Part shown: in pieces, positions 1-8,574 of the stretch
How positions within the stretch are numbered: position 1 is the first letter of the stretch
Layout: every line of letters begins with the position of its first letter
Assembly: GCA_026387795.1 (NCBI GenBank)
Contig: JAPLLA010000032.1
Span: 1 to 35,507 of the forward strand
Direction of reading: 5' to 3'
Origin: Candidatus Saganbacteria bacterium
GTDB taxonomy: Bacteria > Margulisbacteria > WOR-1 > JAPLLA01
DNA length: 35,507 bases
Position numbers and translations under genes: made by a program
Notes under the pieces: generated by a model
The model's database searches: none
What the model was told of the DNA's origin: nothing
The model's input: the letters and a program-made list of their open reading frames with translations, nothing else

Positions 1-1
1 T

Positions 2-2488
2 TTCGAAGTGCGCGGGCATATCACTGCGATCGTAGGGCCCAACGGCTGCGGCAAAAGCAATATTTTAGACGCTGTACGCTGGGTACTGGGTGAGCAGAGT
101 AGTAAAAGTGTCCGTGCTACACTCCAGGAAGAAGTAATCTTTGCAGGAACCCAGCTCAAAAGCCCTCTTTCCATGGCAGAAGTGACCCTCCTTTTTGACA
201 ACGAAGACAAACATCTTCCGGTAGATTTTTCCGAAGTAGCAATCAAGCGCCGCGTTTTTAGAGAAGGGGAGAGCGAATTTTCTATAAATAAATCAGCGTG
301 CCGATTAAAAGACATCAAAGATCTTTTAATGGACACGGGTCTTGGATCAGGTTCCTACTCAATCATTAATCAAGGACAAGTAGATGCCATGCTTCTCTCC
401 AGCCCGGAAGAAAGACGGCACATTTTTGAAGAGGTAGCAGGGATCAACCGCTACCGGATCCGCAAAGAAGCCGCAGAAAAAAAACTAATTGCCGTTGAAC
501 AGCATTTGCTCCGCTTAAACGACCTCAAAGTGGAAATCGGAGAACAGCTTTTTCATCTAGAAGAACAAGCCAAAAAAGCCAAAGAGTATCGGGAGATCAA
601 AGGAAAACTCAAAGAGCTCGAAATTGGTCTTTGCAAAAAACAATTACAGAGCTTTACGGAAAGATTGGAAGAATGGCAGCAAAAAATCCAGTCCAGTAAA
701 GAAGAAATAGAAAGAACAGCCAAAGAAAAAGAAGGATTCAGCCAAAAAAGGCACGAACTCAGAGAACAGATCAGAGGCTTAGAAGAAGAAGAACGCAGAG
801 TTCGGGAAGAGCTAACCCGCGGCGCAAACCGCGAAGAGATTCGCAATCAGGTTTTTGCCAAAGAAGGGGAACTGGCAGAAAAACGGAACCATTTAAGGGA
901 TTTACAGGAAAAAGATCGGCACGCTTCTTATGAGGTGGAAAGGTCCAAACAACTTTTAGACAAACTTCAGTTCAGGCTACAGGAGATCCTTCCTCAAAAA
1001 GGAGAAATAGAAGGCCAGCTCTCTAATCTAAGAAGAGAATTGGAAGAGACTCAGGCAATCCTCAAAACCAAAACCGAAGAACCCTCTTTTGGCGGGTCAG
1101 AAGGATACCTGTTGGAACAGCTCCATGGCCAGTTGGAGGATTTGCGTGTAAAAGTAGACGATTTAATGGAAAAGATTTCTTTTCAAGTGCGTGCAAATAC
1201 CATTGAAGAGTTTATGGCAGGCAAAGAACAATTGGCGCACTCGCTTTCCAAAGTAGGAGAAGTGAGCCAAACCCTGCGTGAAATTTCTGGCCGGGTTAAA
1301 GAAGTAAATATTGCCAAAAGCTCTTCCAGTGAAGAAATTGCAAGCCTTCATAAAAAAGAAAAAGAATTTAGCCACCAGGTCATGTCAAACGAGCTGCGCT
1401 TGGGAGCGATTATTAAGGAAATAGAAGAATCCGGAGCACAAACAGATCTTTATCAGAAAACCATTGAAATCCGCGGTGGAGAGCTGGAAGGTTACAGGGG
1501 AGAAAAAACCGGCGTAGAAGAAGGCTTGAGAATAGGGGAAGAAGAGAAAAGGGTTTTGGAACAGAACCTTTCCACCGAAGTTTTTGACCTTACCCAAAAA
1601 CTGGAAGGACTGAGCAAGCAAAGAGAAGAACTGGAAGCGCAAAGAGAACAAACGGAAAACACCATCAGTGAACTGGAAATTAAAGAGATGGAAGCGCGTG
1701 ATTCTTTAGGCCGTGCAGAGATCCAAATTGCCAAGCTGGAAGGTGAAGCACAAAGCATTGGCGGCCGCATTTTTGATGAATACAATATTTCCTTGGGAGA
1801 AGTGATCAATTCTTCCTACGATGTAGGACCCATGTCCAAAGCGCGGGAAGAAATTGGCGGTTTTAGACAAAGGATGCAAGAACTGGAGCCTGTAAACCTT
1901 TTGGCGATTGAAGAGTTTGATCGTACCAAGGAGCGTTTGGGGATTATAGACAAAGGATATTTAGACCTGGTCTCTTCCAGGGAAAACTTAAAGACCTTAA
2001 TTGTTGAACTGGATAAAAAGGCCCGAGATGGATTTGTTAAGGCAGTAGAAGAAGTGGGGAAGAATTTTTCCGAGATTTTTGCCGGTTTATTTAGCGGTGG
2101 AGAAGCCCAAATCCGCATGACCGGAGAAGAAGACGTACTGCAAAACGGCATCGAAATTTATGCGCGTCCCAGCGGCAGAAAACTGCTTCCTCTCTCTGCA
2201 CTTTCCGGAGGAGAAAAAGCGCTCACAGCCATTTCTCTGCTTTTTGCGCTCCTAAAAACCCATCCTACCCCATTTTGTTTCTTGGACGAAGTAGACGCTC
2301 CTTTGGACGATGCAAACATCCATCGCTTTACTAAGCTTTTAAAAGACTTTTCCGATCACATGCAGATCGTGGTTATTACGCACAATAAAAACACTATGGC
2401 TGCTGCGGATACTATTTATGGTATCACCATGGAAGAGCCCGGAGTTTCAAAAATAATCTCCATGAAGCTCGCTAATATAAAAGCATGA
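2..2488 (+). CDS. smc: Chromosome segregation protein SMC, 5'-truncated, unusually short
   Basis: SMC proteins are ABC-type ATPases that load on DNA as coiled-coil dimers and organise the chromosome. The reading frame is open to the window edge, and the residues before the first possible GTG (position 8) continue the family pattern, so about 20-25 N-terminal residues are missing. Walker A (GPNGCGKSN) is at the very start, with the family-typical VLGEQS just after it. The C-terminal head has the signature LSALSGGEKALTA and Walker B FLDEVDAPLDDAN. Between the heads there is only charged coiled-coil sequence (roughly residues 165-355 and 365-600), split by a short GGSEGYLL stretch. I find no hinge domain. 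Total length is about 850 residues, against about 1,150-1,200 for usual bacterial SMC. The stop overlaps the next gene's start in ATGA, suggesting coupling. Identity is certain; the missing hinge rests on reading by eye. Confidence 0.95.
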   Translation, partial: FEVRGHITAIVGPNGCGKSNILDAVRWVLGEQSSKSVRATLQEEVIFAGTQLKSPLSMAEVTLLFDNEDKHLPVDFSEVAIKRRVFREGESEFSINKSACRLKDIKDLLMDTGLGSGSYSIINQGQVDAMLLSSPEERRHIFEEVAGINRYRIRKEAAEKKLIAVEQHLLRLNDLKVEIGEQLFHLEEQAKKAKEYREIKGKLKELEIGLCKKQLQSFTERLEEWQQKIQSSKEEIERTAKEKEGFSQKRHELREQIRGLEEEERRVREELTRGANREEIRNQVFAKEGELAEKRNHLRDLQEKDRHASYEVERSKQLLDKLQFRLQEILPQKGEIEGQLSNLRRELEETQAILKTKTEEPSFGGSEGYLLEQLHGQLEDLRVKVDDLMEKISFQVRANTIEEFMAGKEQLAHSLSKVGEVSQTLREISGRVKEVNIAKSSSSEEIASLHKKEKEFSHQVMSNELRLGAIIKEIEESGAQTDLYQKTIEIRGGELEGYRGEKTGVEEGLRIGEEEKRVLEQNLSTEVFDLTQKLEGLSKQREELEAQREQTENTISELEIKEMEARDSLGRAEIQIAKLEGEAQSIGGRIFDEYNISLGEVINSSYDVGPMSKAREEIGGFRQRMQELEPVNLLAIEEFDRTKERLGIIDKGYLDLVSSRENLKTLIVELDKKARDGFVKAVEEVGKNFSEIFAGLFSGGEAQIRMTGEEDVLQNGIEIYARPSGRKLLPLSALSGGEKALTAISLLFALLKTHPTPFCFLDEVDAPLDDANIHRFTKLLKDFSDHMQIVVITHNKNTMAAADTIYGITMEEPGVSKIISMKLANIKA

Positions 2489-5247
2489 AAATAAACAAAG
2501 CAATTTTTGGCTTTTTAGTCTTCTTTTTACTTCTCCCTTCTTTTGCCGTGGCTATTCCGGAACAAGTCTTGGAACAAGGATCCAAAGTTGGCAGGCCTTG
2601 GTCTTTTGAAGGGATAGTAGTCAACGATGCAAAAGGAAACAGCTTACAGCGAAACCCCAAGACTATTTCCGATGGTGAAGGAGGGTACTTGGTGGTTTGG
2701 GAAGATGCCAGGTCCGGTTATTTTGATATTTATATCCAAAAGATAGACAAAGAAGGTAACCTCCGTTTTGGCAAAGACGGGATTGCGGTTTGCGCTGCTC
2801 CCAAAAACCAGCTTTATCCAAATGTGATAAGTGATGGTCAGGGAGGGGCAATTGTAACTTGGCAGGATTACCGTGAAGGAGTTTTTGATATTTATGTGCA
2901 GAAGATAGACGGTAATGGGGAGGCAAGGTGGGGACGTGGCGGTATTCCTATTTGCCTGGCAAGCGGTAACCAGTTTGCACCTGAAATTATTGCAGATGGG
3001 GTTGGGGGTGCAATTATTGGTTGGTACGATTATCGCAGCAGCAGGGACGAAGATATTTATGTCCAGAGGATTAATGGCGAAGGGAAAACCCTTTGGGTCA
3101 AAGATGGGGTGGAGATTGTAGCAGAAGCAGGAACACAGTGGTACCCCAAACTGGTTAGTGACGGCAAAGAAGGTGCTTTTATTACTTGGGCAGATAGTCG
3201 TAAAGGCGAATACGACATTTATGCCCAGCATTTAAACGGTAAAGGGGAGGGAATGTGGAACAAGGGAGGAATTGTGGTTTGTAATGCTTGGGGAAACCAG
3301 CTCCAGCCTGTGATTGATGCTTATGGAGACTTAGGAGTAGTCATTGCATGGGAAGATCTGCGGACCAGCATCCCTCAAGTTTATACGCAATTTATTGATT
3401 TTAGTGGGGGAATTTTTTGGCACAAAGACGCTGTACCTGCTTCCCTAAGTAATTTTCCTCAAAAAAACCCGTGTATTTCTGTTTCAAACGGTCAAGTGGT
3501 AGTGGCTTGGGAAGATTATCGGCAAGGGATTTCTAAAATTAATTTCCAGGGATTTGATGAAAAGGGGCAGCTTTTGTGGGGAGCGGGAAGCAATTCGGTT
3601 TTTGATAATGCCGCGACCCAGATCAGCCCGGCAGTAGCGCATTTGGCAAACGGGGAATTTATTTTGGCTTGGCAAAACAAGGCCGCACCTGACGGCAAGC
3701 AGGGGAAAAACAACTGGCAACTTTGTGTGGACTGGTTTACCAAAGAGGGGAAAAGGGTTTGGGAAAAAAGCAAAGCAGTAGCATTGGCGGAAGAAGACCA
3801 GGAAACTTTTTCTGTGGCAGTGGGAGAAGATAAAGAACGCTTTCTGGTTGCTTGGCAAGGGAAGAAAGGGAAAAGCTACGATATTTACGGCCAGGAAATA
3901 GGAAGACAAGGCATTTCCGCATGGGACAAAGAAGGGCTTTTGGTAAATGCTTCGGAGGGGAATGTGGCCCAGCAAAATGCGCGTATCATAAATGACGGTT
4001 TTGATAATTATATTATTTGCTGGGAAGATGCGCGTTCCGGGTATTACGATATTTATGTGCAAAAACTTTCCAGCGATGGCCAAGTCTTGTGGGGCAAAGA
4101 AGGGATCCCTTTAACCAGCTTGCCTTGCTCTTCACATAATCCCAAGATTGTAGCAGATGAGAGCGGGGGAGGCTATGTAGCTTGGGAAGACTTCCGCTGT
4201 GAATTGCCCAATATTTATGCGCAGCATATTAATGCGAGCGGCGAAGCTTTGTGGGAAGAAAATGGGTTGCGGTTGTCCTGCGTAGATTCACAACAACAAA
4301 ATATTGATATCGCTCTTTCAAGTGATAAAGAGTTAATTGTAACGTGGGTAGAGACCAATGCTAAAAATGGGGTTACGGATATTATGCTTCAAAAAGTTGG
4401 GAGTGATGCAAAACTTAAGTGGGGGCTTGAAGGTGTAGTGGTAACCGCAGCAGGCGGAGACCAGGACACTCCCAAGTTAGCCAGTGACGATAGTGGTGGA
4501 GCAATATTAGCCTGGGTTGATTATAGGAACGGAAGGCGCAATCCGGATATTTTTGCACAGCGTATAGGGGAAAAAGGGAATACGCTCTGGTCTAGGGATG
4601 GGGTTTCCGTTTGCAGGGCGCCGGGTGCACAAATAGACCCGGTGGTTGTTTCTGACGGAAAAGGAGGTGTAGTGGTTGCCTGGTCCGATGCAGGAGAAGG
4701 AAACTATGATATTTACGCACAGCGGCTAGACGGTTGGGGAAAATCTTTGTGGGAAGTAGACGGGATCTCTTTGGTTGGAGCTCCGGGAACGCAAAGAGAA
4801 CCGCGTTTAACAAGAAGTAGTGATAATAATTTTATTTTGGTGTGGGAAGACTACCGCTTTGATAATTGGGATATTTTTGCGCAAAAATTAGATGAATTTG
4901 GAACTTCATTGTGGGGTAAAGACGGCAAGCCTATTTGCCAGTGGATTGATACACAATATGCGCCTAACTTGGTTTCCGATGGAAGCGGAGGCATCATTGT
5001 TACCTGGGAAGATTATCGTAACGGCAGGAACTATACTATTTACTCACAAAGAGTGGGCAGCAGCGGCTTGGCAAAATGGGAAGAAGGCGGGGTCCTGGTT
5101 TCAAAAACTCCCAACGGAGAACGCAATCCTCAAATTGCTGGCGACAAAGAAGGCAATGCCGTCATTATTACCTGGGACGACTTCCGTTATGGGGGAAGAG
5201 GGATCTACGCGCAGAAGATAGTTACTCTACAGAATGAAGTTAATTGA
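2485..5247 (+). CDS. Secreted protein of 16 propeller-like repeats
   Basis: A 920-residue protein with a clear N-terminal signal peptide (basic MKINK, then a hydrophobic stretch ending near SFAVA, about residue 23). The rest is about 16 repeats of some 50-60 residues with the core pattern (V/I)xWxDxRxGxxDIYxQ, then GxxxWxxxGxxV and QxxPxIxxDGxGG. The repeated W-D-R and DIYxQ strands and regular spacing suggest one or two beta-propellers. No catalytic motif, membrane anchor or sorting domain is visible, so a binding or envelope-structural role is only inference. It overlaps smc by 4 nt (ATGA), an odd operon partner for a chromosome protein. Repeat 7 is the most degenerate. Function unknown. 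Confidence 0.85.
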   Translation: MKINKAIFGFLVFFLLLPSFAVAIPEQVLEQGSKVGRPWSFEGIVVNDAKGNSLQRNPKTISDGEGGYLVVWEDARSGYFDIYIQKIDKEGNLRFGKDGIAVCAAPKNQLYPNVISDGQGGAIVTWQDYREGVFDIYVQKIDGNGEARWGRGGIPICLASGNQFAPEIIADGVGGAIIGWYDYRSSRDEDIYVQRINGEGKTLWVKDGVEIVAEAGTQWYPKLVSDGKEGAFITWADSRKGEYDIYAQHLNGKGEGMWNKGGIVVCNAWGNQLQPVIDAYGDLGVVIAWEDLRTSIPQVYTQFIDFSGGIFWHKDAVPASLSNFPQKNPCISVSNGQVVVAWEDYRQGISKINFQGFDEKGQLLWGAGSNSVFDNAATQISPAVAHLANGEFILAWQNKAAPDGKQGKNNWQLCVDWFTKEGKRVWEKSKAVALAEEDQETFSVAVGEDKERFLVAWQGKKGKSYDIYGQEIGRQGISAWDKEGLLVNASEGNVAQQNARIINDGFDNYIICWEDARSGYYDIYVQKLSSDGQVLWGKEGIPLTSLPCSSHNPKIVADESGGGYVAWEDFRCELPNIYAQHINASGEALWEENGLRLSCVDSQQQNIDIALSSDKELIVTWVETNAKNGVTDIMLQKVGSDAKLKWGLEGVVVTAAGGDQDTPKLASDDSGGAILAWVDYRNGRRNPDIFAQRIGEKGNTLWSRDGVSVCRAPGAQIDPVVVSDGKGGVVVAWSDAGEGNYDIYAQRLDGWGKSLWEVDGISLVGAPGTQREPRLTRSSDNNFILVWEDYRFDNWDIFAQKLDEFGTSLWGKDGKPICQWIDTQYAPNLVSDGSGGIIVTWEDYRNGRNYTIYSQRVGSSGLAKWEEGGVLVSKTPNGERNPQIAGDKEGNAVIITWDDFRYGGRGIYAQKIVTLQNEVN

Positions 5248-5255
5248 TATTTGTA

Positions 5256-5387
5256 AAATCCTAAATTCTAAACCCTAAATCCTAAATAAATTCTAATATT
5301 TAAACTCAAAACCTCCAAACATTTTTAAAATTTAACAAATTCGGATTTTGAATTTGTTTAGGATTTCGAAATTCGGATTTAGGATTT
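5256..5387. repeat. Inverted pair of heptamer arrays, AAATCCT type (locus A)
   Basis: This fills the gap between the propeller-like gene and the metK stop codon. The left arm is four 7-mers in strict phase at 5256-5283: AAATCCT, AAATTCT, AAACCCT, AAATCCT. The right arm at 5360-5387 is the inverted equivalent: AGGATTT, CGAAATT, CGGATTT, AGGATTT. The AT-rich core between them includes GAATTTGTTT. The arms could pair as a long hairpin between two convergent genes, so it might also act as a bidirectional terminator. The same element type is at 15753-15860. Confidence 0.85.
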
Positions 5388-5394
5388 TCTTCTT

Positions 5395-6594
5395 TTAAGC
5401 AGCCTTCTTTAATTCGGATGCCTTGTCTGTGTATTCCCACGGCAAATCCAGCTCCGGCCTGCCAAAATGTCCATAAGAAGCAACTTGCCTATAAAGCGGC
5501 CGCCTCAAGTTTAAGTGTTTTATGATCATACCAGGCCTTAAGTCAAAGTTTTCACGGATCAGTTTTTCAATTTTCTCTTCTGCAATCTTGTTGGTGCCAA
5601 AAGTATCAACTCTTACAGAAAGCGGTTGTGCAACACCAATCGCATATGCCAGCTGTACTTCGCACCGGTCTGCAAGGCCGGCTGCAACAATGTTTTTTGC
5701 TACATATCTTGCGGCATAGCTGCCGGAACGGTCTACTTTGGTCGGGTCTTTTCCGGAAAAACATCCCCCGCCGTGTCTTCCCATGCCGCCATAAGTATCC
5801 ATAATGATTTTTCTGCCGGTAAGCCCGGTGTCTCCTTGAGGTCCCCCTACTACAAAACGTCCGGTGGTGTTAATATAAAACTTGGTTTTTTTATCAATAA
5901 GCTTTTTAGGTACAATTTTATTAATGACTTCTTTTATAATGGCGTCACGCAGGTCTTTGTTGTTGGCGTCTGGTTTATGCTGGGCAGCAATAACTATGCT
6001 GTCAACTCTGAGGATCTTGCTTCCTTCGTACTCTACGGTTACTTGGGATTTTCCGTCCGGACGGAGAAATGGAAGGGTCTTGTTTTTTCTTACTTCTGCC
6101 AATCTTTTTACCAGATTGTGTGCCAGGGTAATCGGGAGAGGCATTAATTCTTCTGTTTCTGTACAGGCGTAACCAAACATTAACCCTTGGTCCCCTGCTC
6201 CCAAGCCTTCTAAATCTTCTTTAATAACTTCTCCGCCCCGTACTTCCAAAGCAGTGTCTACTCCCCTGGCAATATCTTTTGATTGTTCTTGGATGGAAAC
6301 CATGACCCCGCAAGTTTCGTAGTCAAAACCCATTTTTGCATCGTTGTATCCAATGTCTTTTATCACTTCTCTTACAATCTTTGGGATTTCTACATAGCAA
6401 CCAGTGGTGATTTCCCCGCCAATTACTGCCAAGCCGGTAGTAACAAATGCTTCTACTGCTACCCTGCCTGGAGGGTCTTTACGAAGAATATCATCAAGTA
6501 TGGCATCCGAAATCTGATCACAAACTTTATCCGGATGCCCTTCTGTTACTGATTCCGAAGTAAAATAATGCCTTTGATTTGCTTTCTTTTTCAT
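5395..6594 (-). CDS. metK: S-adenosylmethionine synthetase
   Basis: MetK makes S-adenosylmethionine from methionine and ATP in the cytoplasm. The 399-residue length is normal. The N-terminal signature [16 protein letters not shown] and the phosphate-binding loop [16 protein letters not shown] are present. The latter has Cys where most homologues have Ala, a mild variation. The ATG at 6594 follows an AAGGAAGG-like ribosome site. Its promoter (TTGCGA-N17-TATAAT on this strand) gives a leader of only about 33 nt, so there is no room for a SAM riboswitch. It is a single-gene unit, divergent from the peptidase gene and convergent with the propeller-like gene. Confidence 0.97.
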   Translation of the reverse strand: MKKKANQRHYFTSESVTEGHPDKVCDQISDAILDDILRKDPPGRVAVEAFVTTGLAVIGGEITTGCYVEIPKIVREVIKDIGYNDAKMGFDYETCGVMVSIQEQSKDIARGVDTALEVRGGEVIKEDLEGLGAGDQGLMFGYACTETEELMPLPITLAHNLVKRLAEVRKNKTLPFLRPDGKSQVTVEYEGSKILRVDSIVIAAQHKPDANNKDLRDAIIKEVINKIVPKKLIDKKTKFYINTTGRFVVGGPQGDTGLTGRKIIMDTYGGMGRHGGGCFSGKDPTKVDRSGSYAARYVAKNIVAAGLADRCEVQLAYAIGVAQPLSVRVDTFGTNKIAEEKIEKLIRENFDLRPGMIIKHLNLRRPLYRQVASYGHFGRPELDLPWEYTDKASELKKAA

Positions 6595-6634
6595 ATATAA
6601 GGACCTTCCTTTTTAAGAAATTAAAAACTTGCGG

Positions 6635-6663
6635 ATTATAACACGGTTTGATAATAGTCGCAA
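6635..6663 (-). promoter_or_regulatory. metK promoter
   Basis: Read on the minus strand: -35 TTGCGA (6663-6658), a 17-nt spacer, -10 TATAAT (6640-6635) preceded by TG in the extended -10 position. Transcription should start near 6628. The site overlaps the divergent promoter at 6648-6676. Confidence 0.7.
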
Positions 6664-6676
6664 GGAATGTTAAAAT
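6648..6676 (+). promoter_or_regulatory. Promoter of the M15-type peptidase gene, near-leaderless
   Basis: TTGATA (6648-6653), 17-nt spacer, TAAAAT (6671-6676). The ATG at 6686 is only 9 nt beyond the -10 box, so the transcript would have almost no leader, which fits the absence of a ribosome site. Confidence 0.6.
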
Positions 6677-6685
6677 ACTCTCTCC

Positions 6686-7111
6686 ATGGGAAACTTAAGT
6701 GAACATTTTGGCGATAATAACTTTTTCTGCCGCTGCAAGGCATGCGGTAGTAGGGACTATCGCATCCACTTGGGACTGGTTGGCGCGCTTGAGGCAATAA
6801 TGGAACATTTTGGCAAGCCGTTGGAAGTGGTTTCCGGATATTGGTGTGATGATTTTTCGGAAAAGCAGACCGGGGGCAGAAAAACCGCACACAACAAAGG
6901 AAAAGCCGCTCACATCAAGATAAAAGATGTGCCGCTTACGGAACTCTTTAAGTTTGCGGAAACAATTCCCGAGCTTAATGGTGTTGGTTATTATCCTGCC
7001 GAAGGATTCATCCATGTGGATACGCGCAAAGAAGAAAAGAGCCTTTGGGCAAAAGAAGGGGACAAATATATCCCTTTGACCCCTGAAAAACGTACCCGCT
7101 ACGGTTTATGA
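6686..7111 (+). CDS. Peptidase M15A-like (D-Ala-D-Ala carboxypeptidase-type) protein
   Basis: A 141-residue protein resembling the Peptidase_M15_3/YcbK-like group, zinc enzymes acting on peptidoglycan peptides. It has the family N-terminal feature LSEHF followed by FFCRCKACG, then VVSGYW, TAHNKGKAAH (H69, H76) and GFIHVDTR (H110, D112). In the family the zinc is held by His and Asp of an HxxGxAxD motif plus the late His. Here the Asp position is His76, so the site would be three histidines or inactive. No signal peptide is visible, which is odd for a wall enzyme. The start is chosen because the ATG sits just behind a good promoter. It overlaps xerD by 4 nt. Family likely, activity uncertain. 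Confidence 0.75.
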   Translation: MGNLSEHFGDNNFFCRCKACGSRDYRIHLGLVGALEAIMEHFGKPLEVVSGYWCDDFSEKQTGGRKTAHNKGKAAHIKIKDVPLTELFKFAETIPELNGVGYYPAEGFIHVDTRKEEKSLWAKEGDKYIPLTPEKRTRYGL

Positions 7112-7986
7112 AGAAGCTCATACGCCAATTCCTTGCTAACCTGAAAACCGAACGCAATTTTTCCAAACATACCATTTCCAATTACGGCCGTGACCTGGCA
7201 CAGCTGGCAAAAATTGCTCCAGAGGACCCTTCTGAGTTCAACCTCTCCTTTGCTAGGCAGTTTTTGATTAAAATGGAAAAAGATGGATACGCTAAACGGT
7301 CAATTGCCAGGAAGATTTCTACTTTCCGTTCTTTTTTTAAATATTTGATTAACCAGGGGTTGGTAACCAAAAACTGGTGGGGTATTATTTCTCTTCCCAA
7401 GCTAGCCAGCAGGCTGCCAAATTTTCTATATTTGGAAGAGATGACTAAAATGTTAATGGCTCCAGATCTAAATACCCCTTTAGGACTGCGTGACCGTGCA
7501 ATTTTAGAGATCTTATATGCCAGCGGGATCCGGGTTTCTGAACTGGTGAGCCTGAAAAAAGGAGAAATAGATGAAGGGTCAGGGGAAATCAGGGTTTTTG
7601 GTAAAGGATCCAAGGAGCGGATTGTGTTAATCGGCAGCCATGCTAAACACGCATTACGTGAGTATTTGGGAAAAGGCAGACCCCAAATTTTAGGAAAAAC
7701 CAAGACCGATGCTTTATTTGTGGGATACAGGGGAACCCCACTTACAACACGTTCAGTAGAAAGATTATTGCAAAAATATGCCAAACAAGCAGGGATTAAC
7801 AAAAAAGTAACTCCACATACGTTGCGCCATACCTTTGCTACTCACATGTTAGACGGCGGAGCAGACCTTAGGGTAGTGCAAGAGCTCTTGGGCCACGCCT
7901 CCCTATCTACTACACAGGTTTATACGCATGTTACCCCCCAGCACCTTAAGAAAATCTATAAAGAATCTCACCCAAGGTCTGGTTGA
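7108..7986 (+). CDS. xerD: Tyrosine recombinase XerC/XerD
   Basis: Xer recombinases resolve chromosome dimers at dif during division. The 292-residue size and two-domain layout fit: an N-terminal SAM-like core-binding domain (about residues 1-90) and a catalytic domain with R142 (SGIRVSEL), H237 and R240 (HTLRH), H263 (LLGHAS) and the nucleophile Y272 (VYTHV). It starts in an ATGA overlap with the peptidase gene, so translation is probably coupled. It is a housekeeping-type recombinase, distinct from the integrase at 29203-30375. XerC and XerD cannot be told apart here; the symbol is a best guess. Confidence 0.88.
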   Translation: MKKLIRQFLANLKTERNFSKHTISNYGRDLAQLAKIAPEDPSEFNLSFARQFLIKMEKDGYAKRSIARKISTFRSFFKYLINQGLVTKNWWGIISLPKLASRLPNFLYLEEMTKMLMAPDLNTPLGLRDRAILEILYASGIRVSELVSLKKGEIDEGSGEIRVFGKGSKERIVLIGSHAKHALREYLGKGRPQILGKTKTDALFVGYRGTPLTTRSVERLLQKYAKQAGINKKVTPHTLRHTFATHMLDGGADLRVVQELLGHASLSTTQVYTHVTPQHLKKIYKESHPRSG

Positions 7987-8012
7987 CAACCTTTTAGTCA
8001 GGACGGTATAAT
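7983..8012 (+). promoter_or_regulatory. Strong promoter of the rpmF-plsX-fab operon
   Basis: A consensus -35 TTGACA (7983-7988), 18-nt spacer and consensus -10 TATAAT (8007-8012), beginning at the xerD stop codon. Transcription would start near 8019, giving a leader of about 35 nt to the ATG at 8054. It is the only perfect sigma-70 pair seen in this window and probably drives ribosomal protein and lipid synthesis genes together. Confidence 0.85.
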
Positions 8013-8053
8013 AGCGCGTTTGTTTCTTGTTGTGGGGAGGGGGAAGTTTGCCA

Positions 8054-8572
8054 ATGAGAATCGATGTTGCCGAGCTTTTAAAGGAAATAGGCAGGACCTC
8101 TTCTTTAAAAGAGGAGATTAATCCTTCCTATAAAGAAGAAGGATTAAATTTACAAGAACCGGTAAAAATTAAAATACGCCTTTTAAACACAGGTTCAGGC
8201 ATACTTTTAACCGGGACTTTGGATACAAAAATAGCAACAGAGTGCGTAAGGTGCTTGAAAAAATTCACCATACCATTGCATGTTGAGCTGGATGAAGAAT
8301 TCATGCGCAAAAATAAAGGGATCAGGCCCCACGGAGGAGAGATCCAGCTTACGGAAAAAGACTTTGTTTTTGCTTTAGAAGACGAGCATATTTTGGATCT
8401 GGAAGAAGTGATCAGGGAAAACCTGGTTATGGCTCTTCCTCTAAAGCCGGTATGCAGCAAGGCCTGCCCGCCCGTCTTGGCGGGTCCGCCTGCAGGTAAG
8501 GCTTGCAAAGGGGTCAAGGGTGATCCTAGGTGGCAGAAGCTTAAAGGAATAGTAAAAAAGAAAGGGGAATAA
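8054..8572 (+). CDS. DUF177 (YceD) family protein
   Basis: DUF177 proteins are encoded next to rpmF in most bacteria and are thought to act in 23S rRNA accumulation or ribosome assembly. This one has the family CVRCLKKF cysteine pair, the acidic DEEF segment, and C-terminal cysteines ending in GDPRWQKLKGI. I chose the ATG at 8054, behind GGGGAGGGGG, over an in-frame TTG at 8027. The C-terminal cysteine region carries about 13 extra residues (PPVLAGPPAGKAC) coming from an inserted GC-rich palindrome, listed separately. It is the first gene of the lipid operon and lies 2 nt before rpmF. Confidence 0.85.
   Translation: MRIDVAELLKEIGRTSSLKEEINPSYKEEGLNLQEPVKIKIRLLNTGSGILLTGTLDTKIATECVRCLKKFTIPLHVELDEEFMRKNKGIRPHGGEIQLTEKDFVFALEDEHILDLEEVIRENLVMALPLKPVCSKACPPVLAGPPAGKACKGVKGDPRWQKLKGIVKKKGE
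8459..8506. repeat. In-frame GC-rich palindromic insertion in the DUF177 gene
   Basis: A 30-nt GC-rich block (8468-8497) is flanked by a near-perfect 9-bp direct repeat, AAGGCCTGC (8459-8467) and AAGGCTTGC (8498-8506). It contains CCCGCC (8467-8472) and GGCGGG (8479-8484), able to form a 6-bp hairpin with a 6-nt loop. The net gain is 39 nt, or 13 codons, keeping the frame. The flanking repeat looks like a target duplication of a small REP/MITE-like element, but could also be a replication-slippage product. Confidence 0.6.
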
Positions 8573-8574
8573 TT

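Noticed and set aside
3484-4083. Long minus-strand open frames inside the repeat protein gene
   Set aside because: They are shadows produced by the regular codon pattern of the repeats, without ribosome sites or recognisable domains.
5256-5387. CRISPR array or simple terminator
   Set aside because: Units are 7 bp without unique spacers, and the arms are inverted. No cas genes are present. A terminator function is possible but does not explain the 7-nt phase.
6595-6634. SAM riboswitch before metK
   Set aside because: The predicted leader is about 33 nt, too short for any SAM riboswitch class, and no conserved core is visible.
8027-8053. TTG start for the DUF177 gene
   Set aside because: It adds Gly-rich residues encoded by the ribosome site itself; the ATG at 8054 fits the family start MRIDV.
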